Shown here: piece after piece, positions 53,661 through 62,800 of the stretch
Position numbering within the stretch: position 1 is the stretch's first letter
Layout of the letters: each line of letters starts with the position of its first letter
NCBI RefSeq assembly: GCF_014904695.1
Contig: NZ_JACXXN010000011.1
Span: 124,001-188,000, forward strand
Length of the DNA: 64,000 nt
From: Nostoc sp. MG11
GTDB lineage: Bacteria > Cyanobacteriota > Cyanobacteriia > Cyanobacteriales > Nostocaceae
Direction: 5' to 3'
Notes under the pieces: model-generated
What the model was told of the DNA's origin: nothing
Database searches by the model: none
Seen by the model: the letters and a program-made list of their open reading frames with translations, nothing else
Translations under genes and position numbers: made by a program

Positions 53661-55676
53661 TCACTGAACAAATTCTGGTAGTTCAATCCAAAAACGACTA
53701 CCTTGACCAATTTCTGACTCCATACCGACTTGACCGCCCATACGTTCGATGCCTTTACGGACGATCGCTAATCCAATTCCTGTTCCTGGGTAAGCTTCAA
53801 TGCTGTGCAGACGTTCAAAAACGCCAAAAATTCGCTCACTATACTGAGCTTGGATGCCAATTCCATTGTCTTCTATCCACAAACGCACCCAGCGATCGCG
53901 TAGCGTGCCGGAGGTATCGCCCTGATTGCGGCGTTCAGTCCAGACTCGAACTTGGGGTTGAACTCCGGGAACGACAAACTTGATGGCATTAGTTAGTAAA
54001 TTTGTGACAATCTGCTCAACAGTCCGGTAGTTCCCTACAACTTCCAGCAGGGGTTCTGAGACAATTACTTGAGCCTGTTGTCGTTCTAGCGATGGTTCTA
54101 GTTGCGTCAGCACTTGTGTGACTAGCGAGTTGAGATTAATTGGTTGAAGTGGCAAATCAACGCGACTCAAGCGGCTGTAGTCTAATAAGTCCACCAGCAG
54201 ATTATCCATCCGCTCCACACTGCTGGTAATCCGATTCAGTAAATCTTGCCCGACTGAATTCAATGCGGTTTCGTATTCTTCTAACAAAATAGTGGCAAAT
54301 CCCCGCATTGCACGCAGAGGTTCTTGTAAGTCGTGCGAGATAGAATAAGTAAAAGCTTCTAAAGCACTATTTGCTTCTTCTAGTTGTTGTGTACGGTTGC
54401 TAACCAGTTGTTCGAGTTGTTCAGTGTAGCACTGTAATTCTTCACGCATACGAGATTGCTGGATGGCGATCGCTAGCTGATTCGCCACTTCACGGGCGAT
54501 TTCTACGTCTTCTTCAGTTAATGACTTGGGCTGGATTGCTCCCACATTCAAAGAACCGATGAGCTGTCCTTGAGCAATCACAGGCACATTTATTAATAAG
54601 CGAATGCCTTGGTCAAACAGTCGTTGTTGGACACGATAGGATCTGGGATGCTCAGCCAGGTTTTCAATAATCACCACCTGGTTTTGTTGCAAAATGCTAA
54701 TGTCGCCAAAGTCTTGCAATGATAAACTTTCATCACTACTAAAGCCAATCTGATTGCTAGACTGAACAGCCAGCACAGAAGCTTGTTGATGTTCCAAGTC
54801 AAACAATGTCACATCCAATAATTCACAAGGAAGTAATGGATAGGTGTAAGCAAGGGCAGCTTGAGCAATTTCTGTAGGAGAACTTGCCCGCAGAATTGAG
54901 CGATCTAACTCCTGTAGAGTTTGTAGTCTTGATGCGTAACGCTTTAGTGTTTCTTCCGCGCGTTTGCGCCCAGTGATGTCTTCTATCAGACCATCAATAA
55001 CCGGATCTCCATCAGTAGTATTGAGAGTTTCATTCACGGCAACCCAGAACGAGCTACCATCTGCTCTACGTAACTTTAATTCTCGTTCTCGTCTCTGCTC
55101 TGGCATGATATCCCCCGCTTTGGAAAAAATTTCATCAAAGCAATTATTAGAGCGGATTTCGTCTAAAGAACTAAGCCCCAGACACCTGAGAAAGGCACTG
55201 TTGACTTCGAGTAGTCTTCCGTCGGGAATTACCCGAAACACACCAACATTTAATTGGTTAAGCAAGAATTGCAGGCGGTTCTCAAAAAAGCTGGCTCTAC
55301 GTAGATTTTCATTGCGCTCTAAGACAGACTTTACCGTTGCCGATAGCCGAACAAGGTGCTTAGCTGACTTGAGGATGTAATCATCAAGTCCACTTTTCAT
55401 TGCTTCAACAGCAATTTCCTGGCTTCCCGTGTTTGTAAACATAATCACAGGACGATCAGGGTAGCGATGCTTGAGAGCATGCAATATTTCCAAACCATTA
55501 GTCCAACGCAGCTGATAGTCGGTGATAGTTAGGTCAAAGCGACCTGCTGCCAGTGCTTGCTCAAACTCTTCTGGAGCACCCACTTCCTCCACTTCTACAT
55601 CAGGAAACTCCCGGCGCATTTCTCGGATAATCATGAAACGGTCATTTGGATTGTCGTCAATGATGAGAATGTGCAT
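53661..55676 (-). CDS. Hybrid sensor kinase: REC-PAS-GAF-HisKA-HATPase
   Basis: The 671-residue cytoplasmic protein has an N-terminal receiver (Asp in DLTITDYQL, lysine in YILKSAKHL; the spacing is slightly unusual), a PAS domain (about 130-240), a GAF domain (about 265-405), a phytochrome-like HisKA with SHDLQEPLRAM, and HATPase motifs NLLTNAIKF, EDNGIGI and GTGIGLAIV. It belongs to the kinase type that works with Rcp1-like regulators, one of which lies 220 bp upstream. No chromophore cysteine could be assigned in the GAF. There is no Shine-Dalgarno sequence before the ATG (CCTCCCC instead). Confidence 0.88.
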   Translation of the reverse strand: MHILIIDDNPNDRFMIIREMRREFPDVEVEEVGAPEEFEQALAAGRFDLTITDYQLRWTNGLEILHALKHRYPDRPVIMFTNTGSQEIAVEAMKSGLDDYILKSAKHLVRLSATVKSVLERNENLRRASFFENRLQFLLNQLNVGVFRVIPDGRLLEVNSAFLRCLGLSSLDEIRSNNCFDEIFSKAGDIMPEQRRERELKLRRADGSSFWVAVNETLNTTDGDPVIDGLIEDITGRKRAEETLKRYASRLQTLQELDRSILRASSPTEIAQAALAYTYPLLPCELLDVTLFDLEHQQASVLAVQSSNQIGFSSDESLSLQDFGDISILQQNQVVIIENLAEHPRSYRVQQRLFDQGIRLLINVPVIAQGQLIGSLNVGAIQPKSLTEEDVEIAREVANQLAIAIQQSRMREELQCYTEQLEQLVSNRTQQLEEANSALEAFTYSISHDLQEPLRAMRGFATILLEEYETALNSVGQDLLNRITSSVERMDNLLVDLLDYSRLSRVDLPLQPINLNSLVTQVLTQLEPSLERQQAQVIVSEPLLEVVGNYRTVEQIVTNLLTNAIKFVVPGVQPQVRVWTERRNQGDTSGTLRDRWVRLWIEDNGIGIQAQYSERIFGVFERLHSIEAYPGTGIGLAIVRKGIERMGGQVGMESEIGQGSRFWIELPEFVQ

Positions 55677-55719
55677 GGGGAGGCAAAATGGATACTTAAA
55701 ATTTACATAAGGGATATTT

Positions 55720-55885
55720 GGCGTTGCTGAGTGGAATATGAATTTATCTCACGCAGAGGAGCCAGCGCTGTGCGGGGGTCTCCCCCCATCCCCACTTCGT
55801 GGGGGCCCCGAAGCCCCCCGTTGAGGCGACTGGCGTGTGCAGAGACGCAGAGAGGATAAAGAGTTCTAGATTTCAGTGCAGTCTC
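55720..55885. repeat. Decayed copy of the 13.8-kb MITE type
   Basis: GGCGTTGCTGAGTGG followed by ATATGAATTTATCTCACGC (55720-55758) matches the right end of the element at 13829-14056. The interior holds a GGAGCCAGCGC...GCGACTGGCG hairpin module like that in the MITEs at 50.8 and 53.2 kb. The other end is degenerate (GATTTCAGTGCAGTC). Confidence 0.6.
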
Positions 55886-55895
55886 TACTAAACTT

Positions 55896-56345
55896 TCAAT
55901 CGGTGTAGAACGGTTGCTGATTCAAATTCACCCAGTAGTCATCAAGTAACTTTACCATTGCGGTTAAGTCATTGAAGGCGACGGGTTTGACTAAGTAAGA
56001 GTTGACACCTAAGTCATACGCTTTGTGAATGTCTGTTTTTTCTTTGGAAGTTGTGAGTACGATAACTGGTAAGCGTTTCAGTTCAGGTTGCTGCCTCAGC
56101 CACTCCAAAACCTCAAACCCAGATTTCCGGGGCATTTTTAGATCTAACAAAACCAGCATCGGTAGAGGATATGACTTACGGTCAGCATAATCTCCTTCAC
56201 CACAGAGGTAAGAGATGGCGGCTTCCCCATTGGTAACAACTTGGAGCGGTTGTGTCAGATTCGCTTTGCGTAGGGCACGCCGAATGAGCAGGACTTGATT
56301 AGAGTCGTCCTCTGCCAGCAAAATGGTCTGTTGATCTGTGTTCAT
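55896..56345 (-). CDS. Rcp1-like response regulator
   Basis: The 149-residue single receiver domain has Asp68 in LVLLDLKMPRKSG, the conserved TTSKEK segment after the switch threonine, and the lysine in YLVKPVAF. The Rcp1-type family has the YLCGEGDYADRKSYPLP insertion. Its start ATG overlaps the stop of the upstream kinase (ATGA, 56342-56345), so the two are translationally coupled and almost certainly partners. Confidence 0.9.
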   Translation of the reverse strand: MNTDQQTILLAEDDSNQVLLIRRALRKANLTQPLQVVTNGEAAISYLCGEGDYADRKSYPLPMLVLLDLKMPRKSGFEVLEWLRQQPELKRLPVIVLTTSKEKTDIHKAYDLGVNSYLVKPVAFNDLTAMVKLLDDYWVNLNQQPFYTD

Positions 56346-59296
56346 GTTTTCATAGTATCTGTTTGTAGTTCAATCCAAAAGTGGCTACCTTCGCCTACTA
56401 ACGACTCTACACCGACCTGTCCCCCCATACGCTCAACACCTTTGCGGACAATGGCTAAGCCAATACCAGAGCCAGGATAACTCTCTTCACCATGTAATCT
56501 TTCAAAGACGTTGAAAATTCGCTCTTGATGCTCTGGTGCAATGCCAATGCCGTTATCTTCTACCCAGAGGCGAACTCGTGGGAGTGAAGAGTGCTGAGTA
56601 CAGACGGGATTAATCGCGTCTGTACAAGTGAGTGCTGAGTTGGGAGTTATGAATTCTTCCCCTGCTCCTTTGCTCTCCACTATTTCTGTCCTTACCCGGA
56701 TTTGGGGTTGCTTGTTAGCAGGGACAAATTTGATGGCGTTGCTAAATAGATTAGTTATCACTTGTATTAGGGTTGTGCGATGACCGATAACTTCTGGAAG
56801 TGGTTGTTCTACAGTTACTTGAGCCTGACGCGATCGCAATTCTGTCTCTAGTTGATTTTTGGCTTCTGTGACAATTTCTGTCAAGTTGAGTACACGAAGC
56901 TGAATTTCAGCCCGACTCAGGCGTGAGTAGTCGAGCAGGTCTTGAATTAGCCCATCCATCCGTTGTGCAGAGCCAACAATCCGCTCGATATACTCTTGCC
57001 CATCGCTATCTAATTGGTTGCTGTAGTCTTCTTGTAGTGCTTGAGCTAAGCCTTGCATTGATCGCAGAGGGGCGCGTAAGTCGTGGGAGACAGAATAGCC
57101 AAAGGTTTCAAGTTCATCGTTGGCTTCCACAAGGGCAGCTGTCCGGTCAGCGACTCGTTGCTCTAATTCATTGGCATAGTTTTGTAATTGTTCTCGCAGT
57201 CGGGATTGCTGGATCGCGATCGCTAACTGATTGGCGATTTCAGTGGCGATCGTTTGGTATTCTGAATTAAAAGCCGCAGGTTCGTTGGCAAATAGAGTCA
57301 AGTCTCCGATCAAATTGCCCTCAACTAGCAACGCTACCGCCAGAAAACTTCGAGAACCTGTTGCCAACTGACTCTCTAGGGCAGGTGTACGAATGCTTGA
57401 GGTGGCAATATCTTCTATATATAAAGTAGGTTCTCGATACCTAACCATTTCTACAGGTACTAAATAGCTAATCGGGATCACAGACCCAGTGACATTAAGA
57501 GCAATTTGCCCCGCCAGGATTTGGGCTTCACTTGTATTGAAGTTAAACAAGATAACAGCAGCGTGCTGGCAGCTAATAATACTACTCAAGCGTTCTAGAG
57601 CGGCTTGGGCTATCTGCGCTGATGACTCTGCCATTAAGATGGCCCGGTCAATTGCTTGCAAGGTTTCCAAACGCTGATTCGAGCGGAATAATGCTGCTTC
57701 AGCCTGCTTGCGCTCTGTGATGTCTCGTGATATGGCAATTATGCCAATGATGTTTCCTTGTGCGTCCCGGTAGGGATCTTTAGTAGATAGGAAAGTATGA
57801 AGGCTACCCGCTTCCATTACTAATTCTTCAATAACCTCTGCCTTGCCTGTGGTCATAATACGGCGATCGGTTTCTCTAATAACAGTTGCAAAGTCAGCCG
57901 TAAGTATCTCAGTATCATCTTTGCCAATAATTTCGTCTTTGGTTCTACCCAAAATTCGCGCTGTTGTCGTATTAATCAGTTTGTAGCGCCCCCGGAGGTC
58001 TTTAACAAATACGGCATCATTTGTGCCTTCAATGACACTTTGCAGCAGGTTATAACTTTGCTGTAATGCTTGCGCTGATTCTTCACGATTAATTGCATCA
58101 GCCAGGATATTAGCAACCGCTTGCAAGAAATTAATATCATTTTGGGTAAAAATTCTTTGATGGATGGTGTGGACACCCAAAACGCCCCAAGGTGGCTGAT
58201 GTCCATTAATAATTACGCTGAGACCGCTGATAATTCTGTGGTCATACAGCAGGGGAGAACCACGGAACCGCGTTTCTGTGTTAATATCTGTCACCACAAC
58301 AGGCTGAGTGGAAAGCAGCGTATAACCTGCCTGAGAATCACTACCTGTGCTAACTGTGACATGACCGATTAATTCAGCTTCCCATCCTATACCTGCCCTT
58401 AGTAGCAGCACATTTTGTGGTAATAGCTCTAATACTTTGCAGTATTCCGCGTCCAGAGTTTGAGCTACCAGGGTGACAGTTTCATTTATTAACGCCATCA
58501 GATTGATGCCAGAGAGTGCCAATTGACCCAACTGAGCGATCGCCTCTTGTTGTTGCGATCGCACCCGCAACTCATCTTCAGCTCGTTTGCGTTCTGTAAT
58601 ATCACGTACAACACTAGAGTAGCCGCGTAGCTTTTGTTGTTTGTCTTGAATAACTGTTAGCAAAACACTCGCCCAAAACTGCGAGCCATCTTTGCGGACT
58701 CGCCAACCTTCTTCGGCAAACTTTCCTTGAGATGCAGCTATCTGAAGGGATTGGGTGGGATGACCTCGCTCTAAGTCACTGGCTGTGTAGAATCGGGAGA
58801 AATGCTGACCTAAAATTTCTTTAGTTGTGTAACCTTTGATGCGTTCTGCCCCAGCATTCCAGGTGACAATTCGCCCCTCTGGGTCTAGTCTATAAATGGC
58901 ATAGTCTTGCACCGCCTCGATCATTTCACGATAGCGACTTTCGCTTTCTCGCAGCTTTAATTCTGCCCGTCTCCAAGCGGCATTCAACTCAGTAGTTAGC
59001 ACAGAGACACCAACAAATAAGCCCAAGCGGATAATATTATCTAGTGCCACAACAGACAGTGAATAGATGGGCTGTAAAAAGAAGTAAGCAACAGCCAAGG
59101 TAGAGAGAAAAGTTGCTAGCAGACCTGAGCCGCGATTTCCAAACCACGAACTCAACACCACCGCTGCAAAAAACGCTGAGAAGGTGACGTTCTCCAGCAG
59201 TGGCGATATCAGTAGGGAAAATAACAGTGCTAAAACGCTGGCGAGTACAGCAATACCGTAGTTTCTTATCGGCCAGGAGCGATTTACACTCTGCAT
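56342..59296 (-). CDS. Membrane sensor kinase: DUF4118-PAS-GAF-PAS-GAF-HisKA-HATPase
   Basis: The 984-residue protein has four N-terminal hydrophobic spans of the KdpD/DUF4118 type (residues about 12-105, with FSAFFAAVVLSSWFGNRGSGLLATF), then PAS (about 120-240), GAF (about 265-400), PAS (about 410-530), GAF (about 545-700) and a kinase with SHDLRAPLRSM, NLFSNAIKF, EDNGIGI and GSGIGLAIV. A perfect AGGAGGTGA precedes the ATG. It phosphorylates, by inference, the coupled Rcp1-like regulator. The sensed signal is unknown. Confidence 0.9.
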   Translation of the reverse strand: MQSVNRSWPIRNYGIAVLASVLALLFSLLISPLLENVTFSAFFAAVVLSSWFGNRGSGLLATFLSTLAVAYFFLQPIYSLSVVALDNIIRLGLFVGVSVLTTELNAAWRRAELKLRESESRYREMIEAVQDYAIYRLDPEGRIVTWNAGAERIKGYTTKEILGQHFSRFYTASDLERGHPTQSLQIAASQGKFAEEGWRVRKDGSQFWASVLLTVIQDKQQKLRGYSSVVRDITERKRAEDELRVRSQQQEAIAQLGQLALSGINLMALINETVTLVAQTLDAEYCKVLELLPQNVLLLRAGIGWEAELIGHVTVSTGSDSQAGYTLLSTQPVVVTDINTETRFRGSPLLYDHRIISGLSVIINGHQPPWGVLGVHTIHQRIFTQNDINFLQAVANILADAINREESAQALQQSYNLLQSVIEGTNDAVFVKDLRGRYKLINTTTARILGRTKDEIIGKDDTEILTADFATVIRETDRRIMTTGKAEVIEELVMEAGSLHTFLSTKDPYRDAQGNIIGIIAISRDITERKQAEAALFRSNQRLETLQAIDRAILMAESSAQIAQAALERLSSIISCQHAAVILFNFNTSEAQILAGQIALNVTGSVIPISYLVPVEMVRYREPTLYIEDIATSSIRTPALESQLATGSRSFLAVALLVEGNLIGDLTLFANEPAAFNSEYQTIATEIANQLAIAIQQSRLREQLQNYANELEQRVADRTAALVEANDELETFGYSVSHDLRAPLRSMQGLAQALQEDYSNQLDSDGQEYIERIVGSAQRMDGLIQDLLDYSRLSRAEIQLRVLNLTEIVTEAKNQLETELRSRQAQVTVEQPLPEVIGHRTTLIQVITNLFSNAIKFVPANKQPQIRVRTEIVESKGAGEEFITPNSALTCTDAINPVCTQHSSLPRVRLWVEDNGIGIAPEHQERIFNVFERLHGEESYPGSGIGLAIVRKGVERMGGQVGVESLVGEGSHFWIELQTDTMKT

Positions 59297-59392
59297 AAGT
59301 CACCTCCTGGTATTATCAAAAGCTTCGTATTTATCTATTCTATAAACCTAGCTTGAAAATGGGTGTGGGGGTGTAGGGAGGAGAAGAGATGA

Positions 59393-59599
59393 ACACGAAG
59401 TTCCGAGTTCTGAGCACGAAGTTCCGAGTTCTGAGCACGAAGTTCCGAGTTCTGAGCACGAAGTTCCGAGTTCTGAGCACGAAGTTCCGAGTTCTGAGCA
59501 TGAAGTTCCGAGTTCTGAGCACGAAGTTCCGAGTTCTGAGCATGAAGTTCCGAGTTCTGAGCATGAAGTTCCGAGTTCTGAGCACGAAGTTCTGAGTTC
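59393..59599. repeat. 21-bp tandem repeat, about ten copies
   Basis: The unit CGAAGTTCCGAGTTCTGAGCA occurs nine full times plus a partial one. Three copies have T for C at one position (GCATGAAG). All three frames of both strands stay mostly open because the unit is a multiple of three, which creates spurious ORFs. It lies between the kinase promoter and a MITE. Its function is unknown. Confidence 0.85.
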
Positions 59600-59617
59600 T
59601 AAAGGTGAAAACTGGAC

Positions 59618-59844
59618 AGGACTTACGCAAAAATTGCCAAAAAGCTTAATTTATCGTTTGCCTGGGTGCCGGACGCATACTACTGGCTCCGCCAACGCCT
59701 TGGTCTCGTAGAGAAGAATTCATAGAGTGTGCGTAATACCAATTTAAAAAAAGAATGTGACAGATAGACCATGTAGAGACGTTGCATTGCAACGTCTCTA
59801 CCAAAGGATTTGTTGCAATCATTAATTGAATCGGTATAAGTCCT
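59618..59844. mobile_element. 227-bp MITE with AGGACTTA ends and an internal 29-bp palindrome
   Basis: The left end is AGGACTTACGCAAAA. The right end on the other strand is AGGACTTATACCGATT, sharing the AGGACTTA core with the outer MITEs at 50.8 and 53.2 kb. At 59773-59801 is a perfect 14-bp-arm palindrome, GTAGAGACGTTGCA-T-TGCAACGTCTCTAC. No coding capacity. Confidence 0.65.
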
Positions 59845-59874
59845 GATGTTAATTCTTTAACGTTAGAATATTTC

Positions 59875-62800
59875 CTATTCCCAGGATTGAAATTCATCAA
59901 TGGCATTGCGAATTAGGGCAGTTAGTTGAGCGCGACGGGTTTCAAAGTTAGCTGCAATTGAAATCAGCGCGATACCTACTAGCAAACCAACAACCCATTT
60001 CATAAAGGGGTAACGCCAGCTTAAAATTACTGATTGATAAACACTGGTGAGCAAAAATGTGGCTGTGCCAATGTAAAGAAAAGCCCGGACTCGCAAAGCT
60101 AATCCGGCAAAAATGGCGATGAGGCTGAAAATTCCAGGTATCAGAGGTGTGTCTTGATGAAATAAAATTGCCCACCCACAAATTACACCACTACCTAACA
60201 ACCGAAAACTATGGCGAGCTACTTTATATTCTGGTAGTTTCAACTGGGGATCTATTTGAGCAATATAAAGCAGTGATAACCCAATTGGTGTTACATACCA
60301 CAAAGCATCAATTAGGTTTAAGTTATAAAACCAGCGGTAAAGCGCCCAATTAATCAATGCCGCACTAATATAAGTAAAACGGATGTTTTTACCTAATATT
60401 GCGAGGAAGATGTAGAATCCAGCGGCGATTAGTATGCTGATTGGGTAAACTCGCAGTCTGGTTTCCCATAAAATTATCAATGGCACAATGTATGCAGCTT
60501 GTTGCCAAGGTCTTTTAGACCAACCCCAATTTTCCCAAGGCAGAATGTACAGAAAATAAGCTACCACACAGGCGATCGCACCATTCCAAGGAATTAGCGG
60601 CCCAGTCAAAAATTGTCCTACTGCTGTCTCGCGCCAGTAAATTCTCATCCCAGCTACTTCTAATAAGCCGAGGTAAACCCACATCTCTGCTATTGTTATT
60701 CCTCCCAACTTGTAGAGGGGAGTTTCGTTAACAAGTAAAGCTGTACGTTGTGCAAATAAGTCTGAGGATTGGCTGCTTCCGACTTTTGGAATTTCTGAAG
60801 GTTCCCTTAGTTGTAGTAACTGTTGTACAATTCGCGATCGCCGTCCCTGAAAGATCGCATATCGAATCAAAAATACCCCGGTTGCTAATCCTACCAAACG
60901 GTTAACCTCAATGGGAGTAGGAATAGCAGCCATCAATAAAAAGCTACTCCAAGCCCAGTGAATATGAGCAATTCTTTTGAGTTCTTGCGAAGTCAGGCGT
61001 AAGTAGCCTACAAGCCAAGGTGAAAGGATGCGATAAGCATACATGATGCTAGTGCCAAGAGCAGACATGGCAATTAATCCATCGCCTAATGCTCCTCCTC
61101 TGGCTTGTGACATTTGGTAGAGCAAAAGTTCATAGGCAGAAATTGATACGCCGATAATTCCTAAGTAAAGTAGCGGTTTGAAGTTCTCGCGGCGTCGCCC
61201 TACACCAATGACTATTAAAGCTACACCCAAGGAACACAAGCCTGTCCAGTTAGTAAAGGTATCTAAACGTAGCAATACACTAAATGCACCATAGATCAGG
61301 GGCAGAATGTGAAAGCTGCTAGGAAGTCTTTCTAATTGATGTCGTCGCCGCCACCACTCTCCTGAAAGTTGAGCAATCAAACCCAAGGCGATGTTGGCGA
61401 TTGCAATTCTAACAGTTGAATATTCTCCAAATCCCAGCACTTCAGCAATTAATAATTCTAGACACCAACCGATGCTATAAAATGCCCAGTCTGTTGGTTC
61501 TCGCCAACTGCGATAAGCGATCGCTCCCAAGGTTATAGCAGTGGCAGTGAAATACAAAAATCCTGGCGAAACAATCCCCTGGTAAACTAACACTGAGTGC
61601 AACGTCAGCATTAACAACTCAAAACCACACAAGGCGATCGCCCATTTATTAGTTGCTATTGCATAGATATTTGCTAATTCGTTACCTCGCCACAGAAGTG
61701 CTGTACGTGCTAACCATAAACTTAAGATTGCGATCGCCCCCACAAGAAACCAACCTGCTAGCGTCAGGCGAGAAAAACCAGGTAAACCCGTCCACAACAG
61801 CGCCCCGATGAAACTCAGCCCAAAGCCTACCGTGATTACCGCTGCTGCTTGGTTTCGCAAATAGCGAGTATTTGTGAACATCAGCCCCGTACCCACAGCC
61901 AAACCAATTAATCTAGTTCCTGGTAGCTGCAAAGTAAGTAACTGGGCGACGCCTACAGCCAAAATGCTCAAGTAACTGTTTTGAGTACGACGCTCTATTG
62001 TGCGATTGGCAACGCCAGTGAGAGCTAAAGGCGTAGCTAGCCAAATAATTCCCCAATGGTCTTGGCTATCAGCTACACCATACCAAGATGATTTAGCATT
62101 TACCCACAATAGGATAAAACTAACGGCAGCTAACCCTAAACCTATGTACCAAGAACTTTGTCGCCATAGTTCATCACCTTGAGACGTTACGCGAGAACCA
62201 AGACTAAATCCCCATTCTGCCACCATTACAGCTAATAAAATACTTGCCCAAGCTTCTTTACTGAGAGTTGGCACAAGCCAATTGATGGTAGAGCAAAATG
62301 TCAGCACCCCCATGATGTGAGTTAGGTATACCAGGGAGGGAGGAGGGGAGGAGCGGCGTTTAGTGATGGTGGCGAGAGTGGCGGTGGAAAACAGGAAATT
62401 TAGCGATCGCAACGCCGGATTTATAAAAGCGATCGTTGTTAAAAAAGCGCCAAATAACAGCGCTAACAATTCGCCAAATTTAGCCAATTCATGCTTTTGG
62501 AGGCGATGCAAGCTTTCATTGAGTACCACCGTCAAAATTATGTATGGAAATAAAGCTACACCCAGTAACGCCCAAGGTTCATTTTGAGCATTGGTGAGAT
62601 ATGTGCCAGTTGCGATCGCCCATTGCTGTAGCCCAGAAGGTACTAACCGCCAACCCAGCCAAATAGTCTGTAAGCCAATGACAAAAATCGCCGCTAAGTC
62701 AGCCTTTAAACTGTACCTTAGTAAGCGTCTTCCCTCAAACCACAAACCCAAACCACATACAGCTATTGCTTGCCACGGATAAGGTATTACCGAAACCAGC

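Noticed and set aside
53279-53710. 143-codon minus-strand ORF, and a similar frame at 50860-51075
   Set aside because: Both translate the MITE copies; the sequence is repeat-derived, has no family features, and is shared only because the elements are copies.
59389-59630. ORFs on both strands encoding KFRVLST or RTRNFVL repeats
   Set aside because: They arise from a 21-bp tandem repeat that keeps any frame open; no start signal or homology supports a protein.
59646-59906. 86-codon minus-strand ORF
   Set aside because: Lies within the MITE and the end of the membrane-protein gene; repeat-derived.
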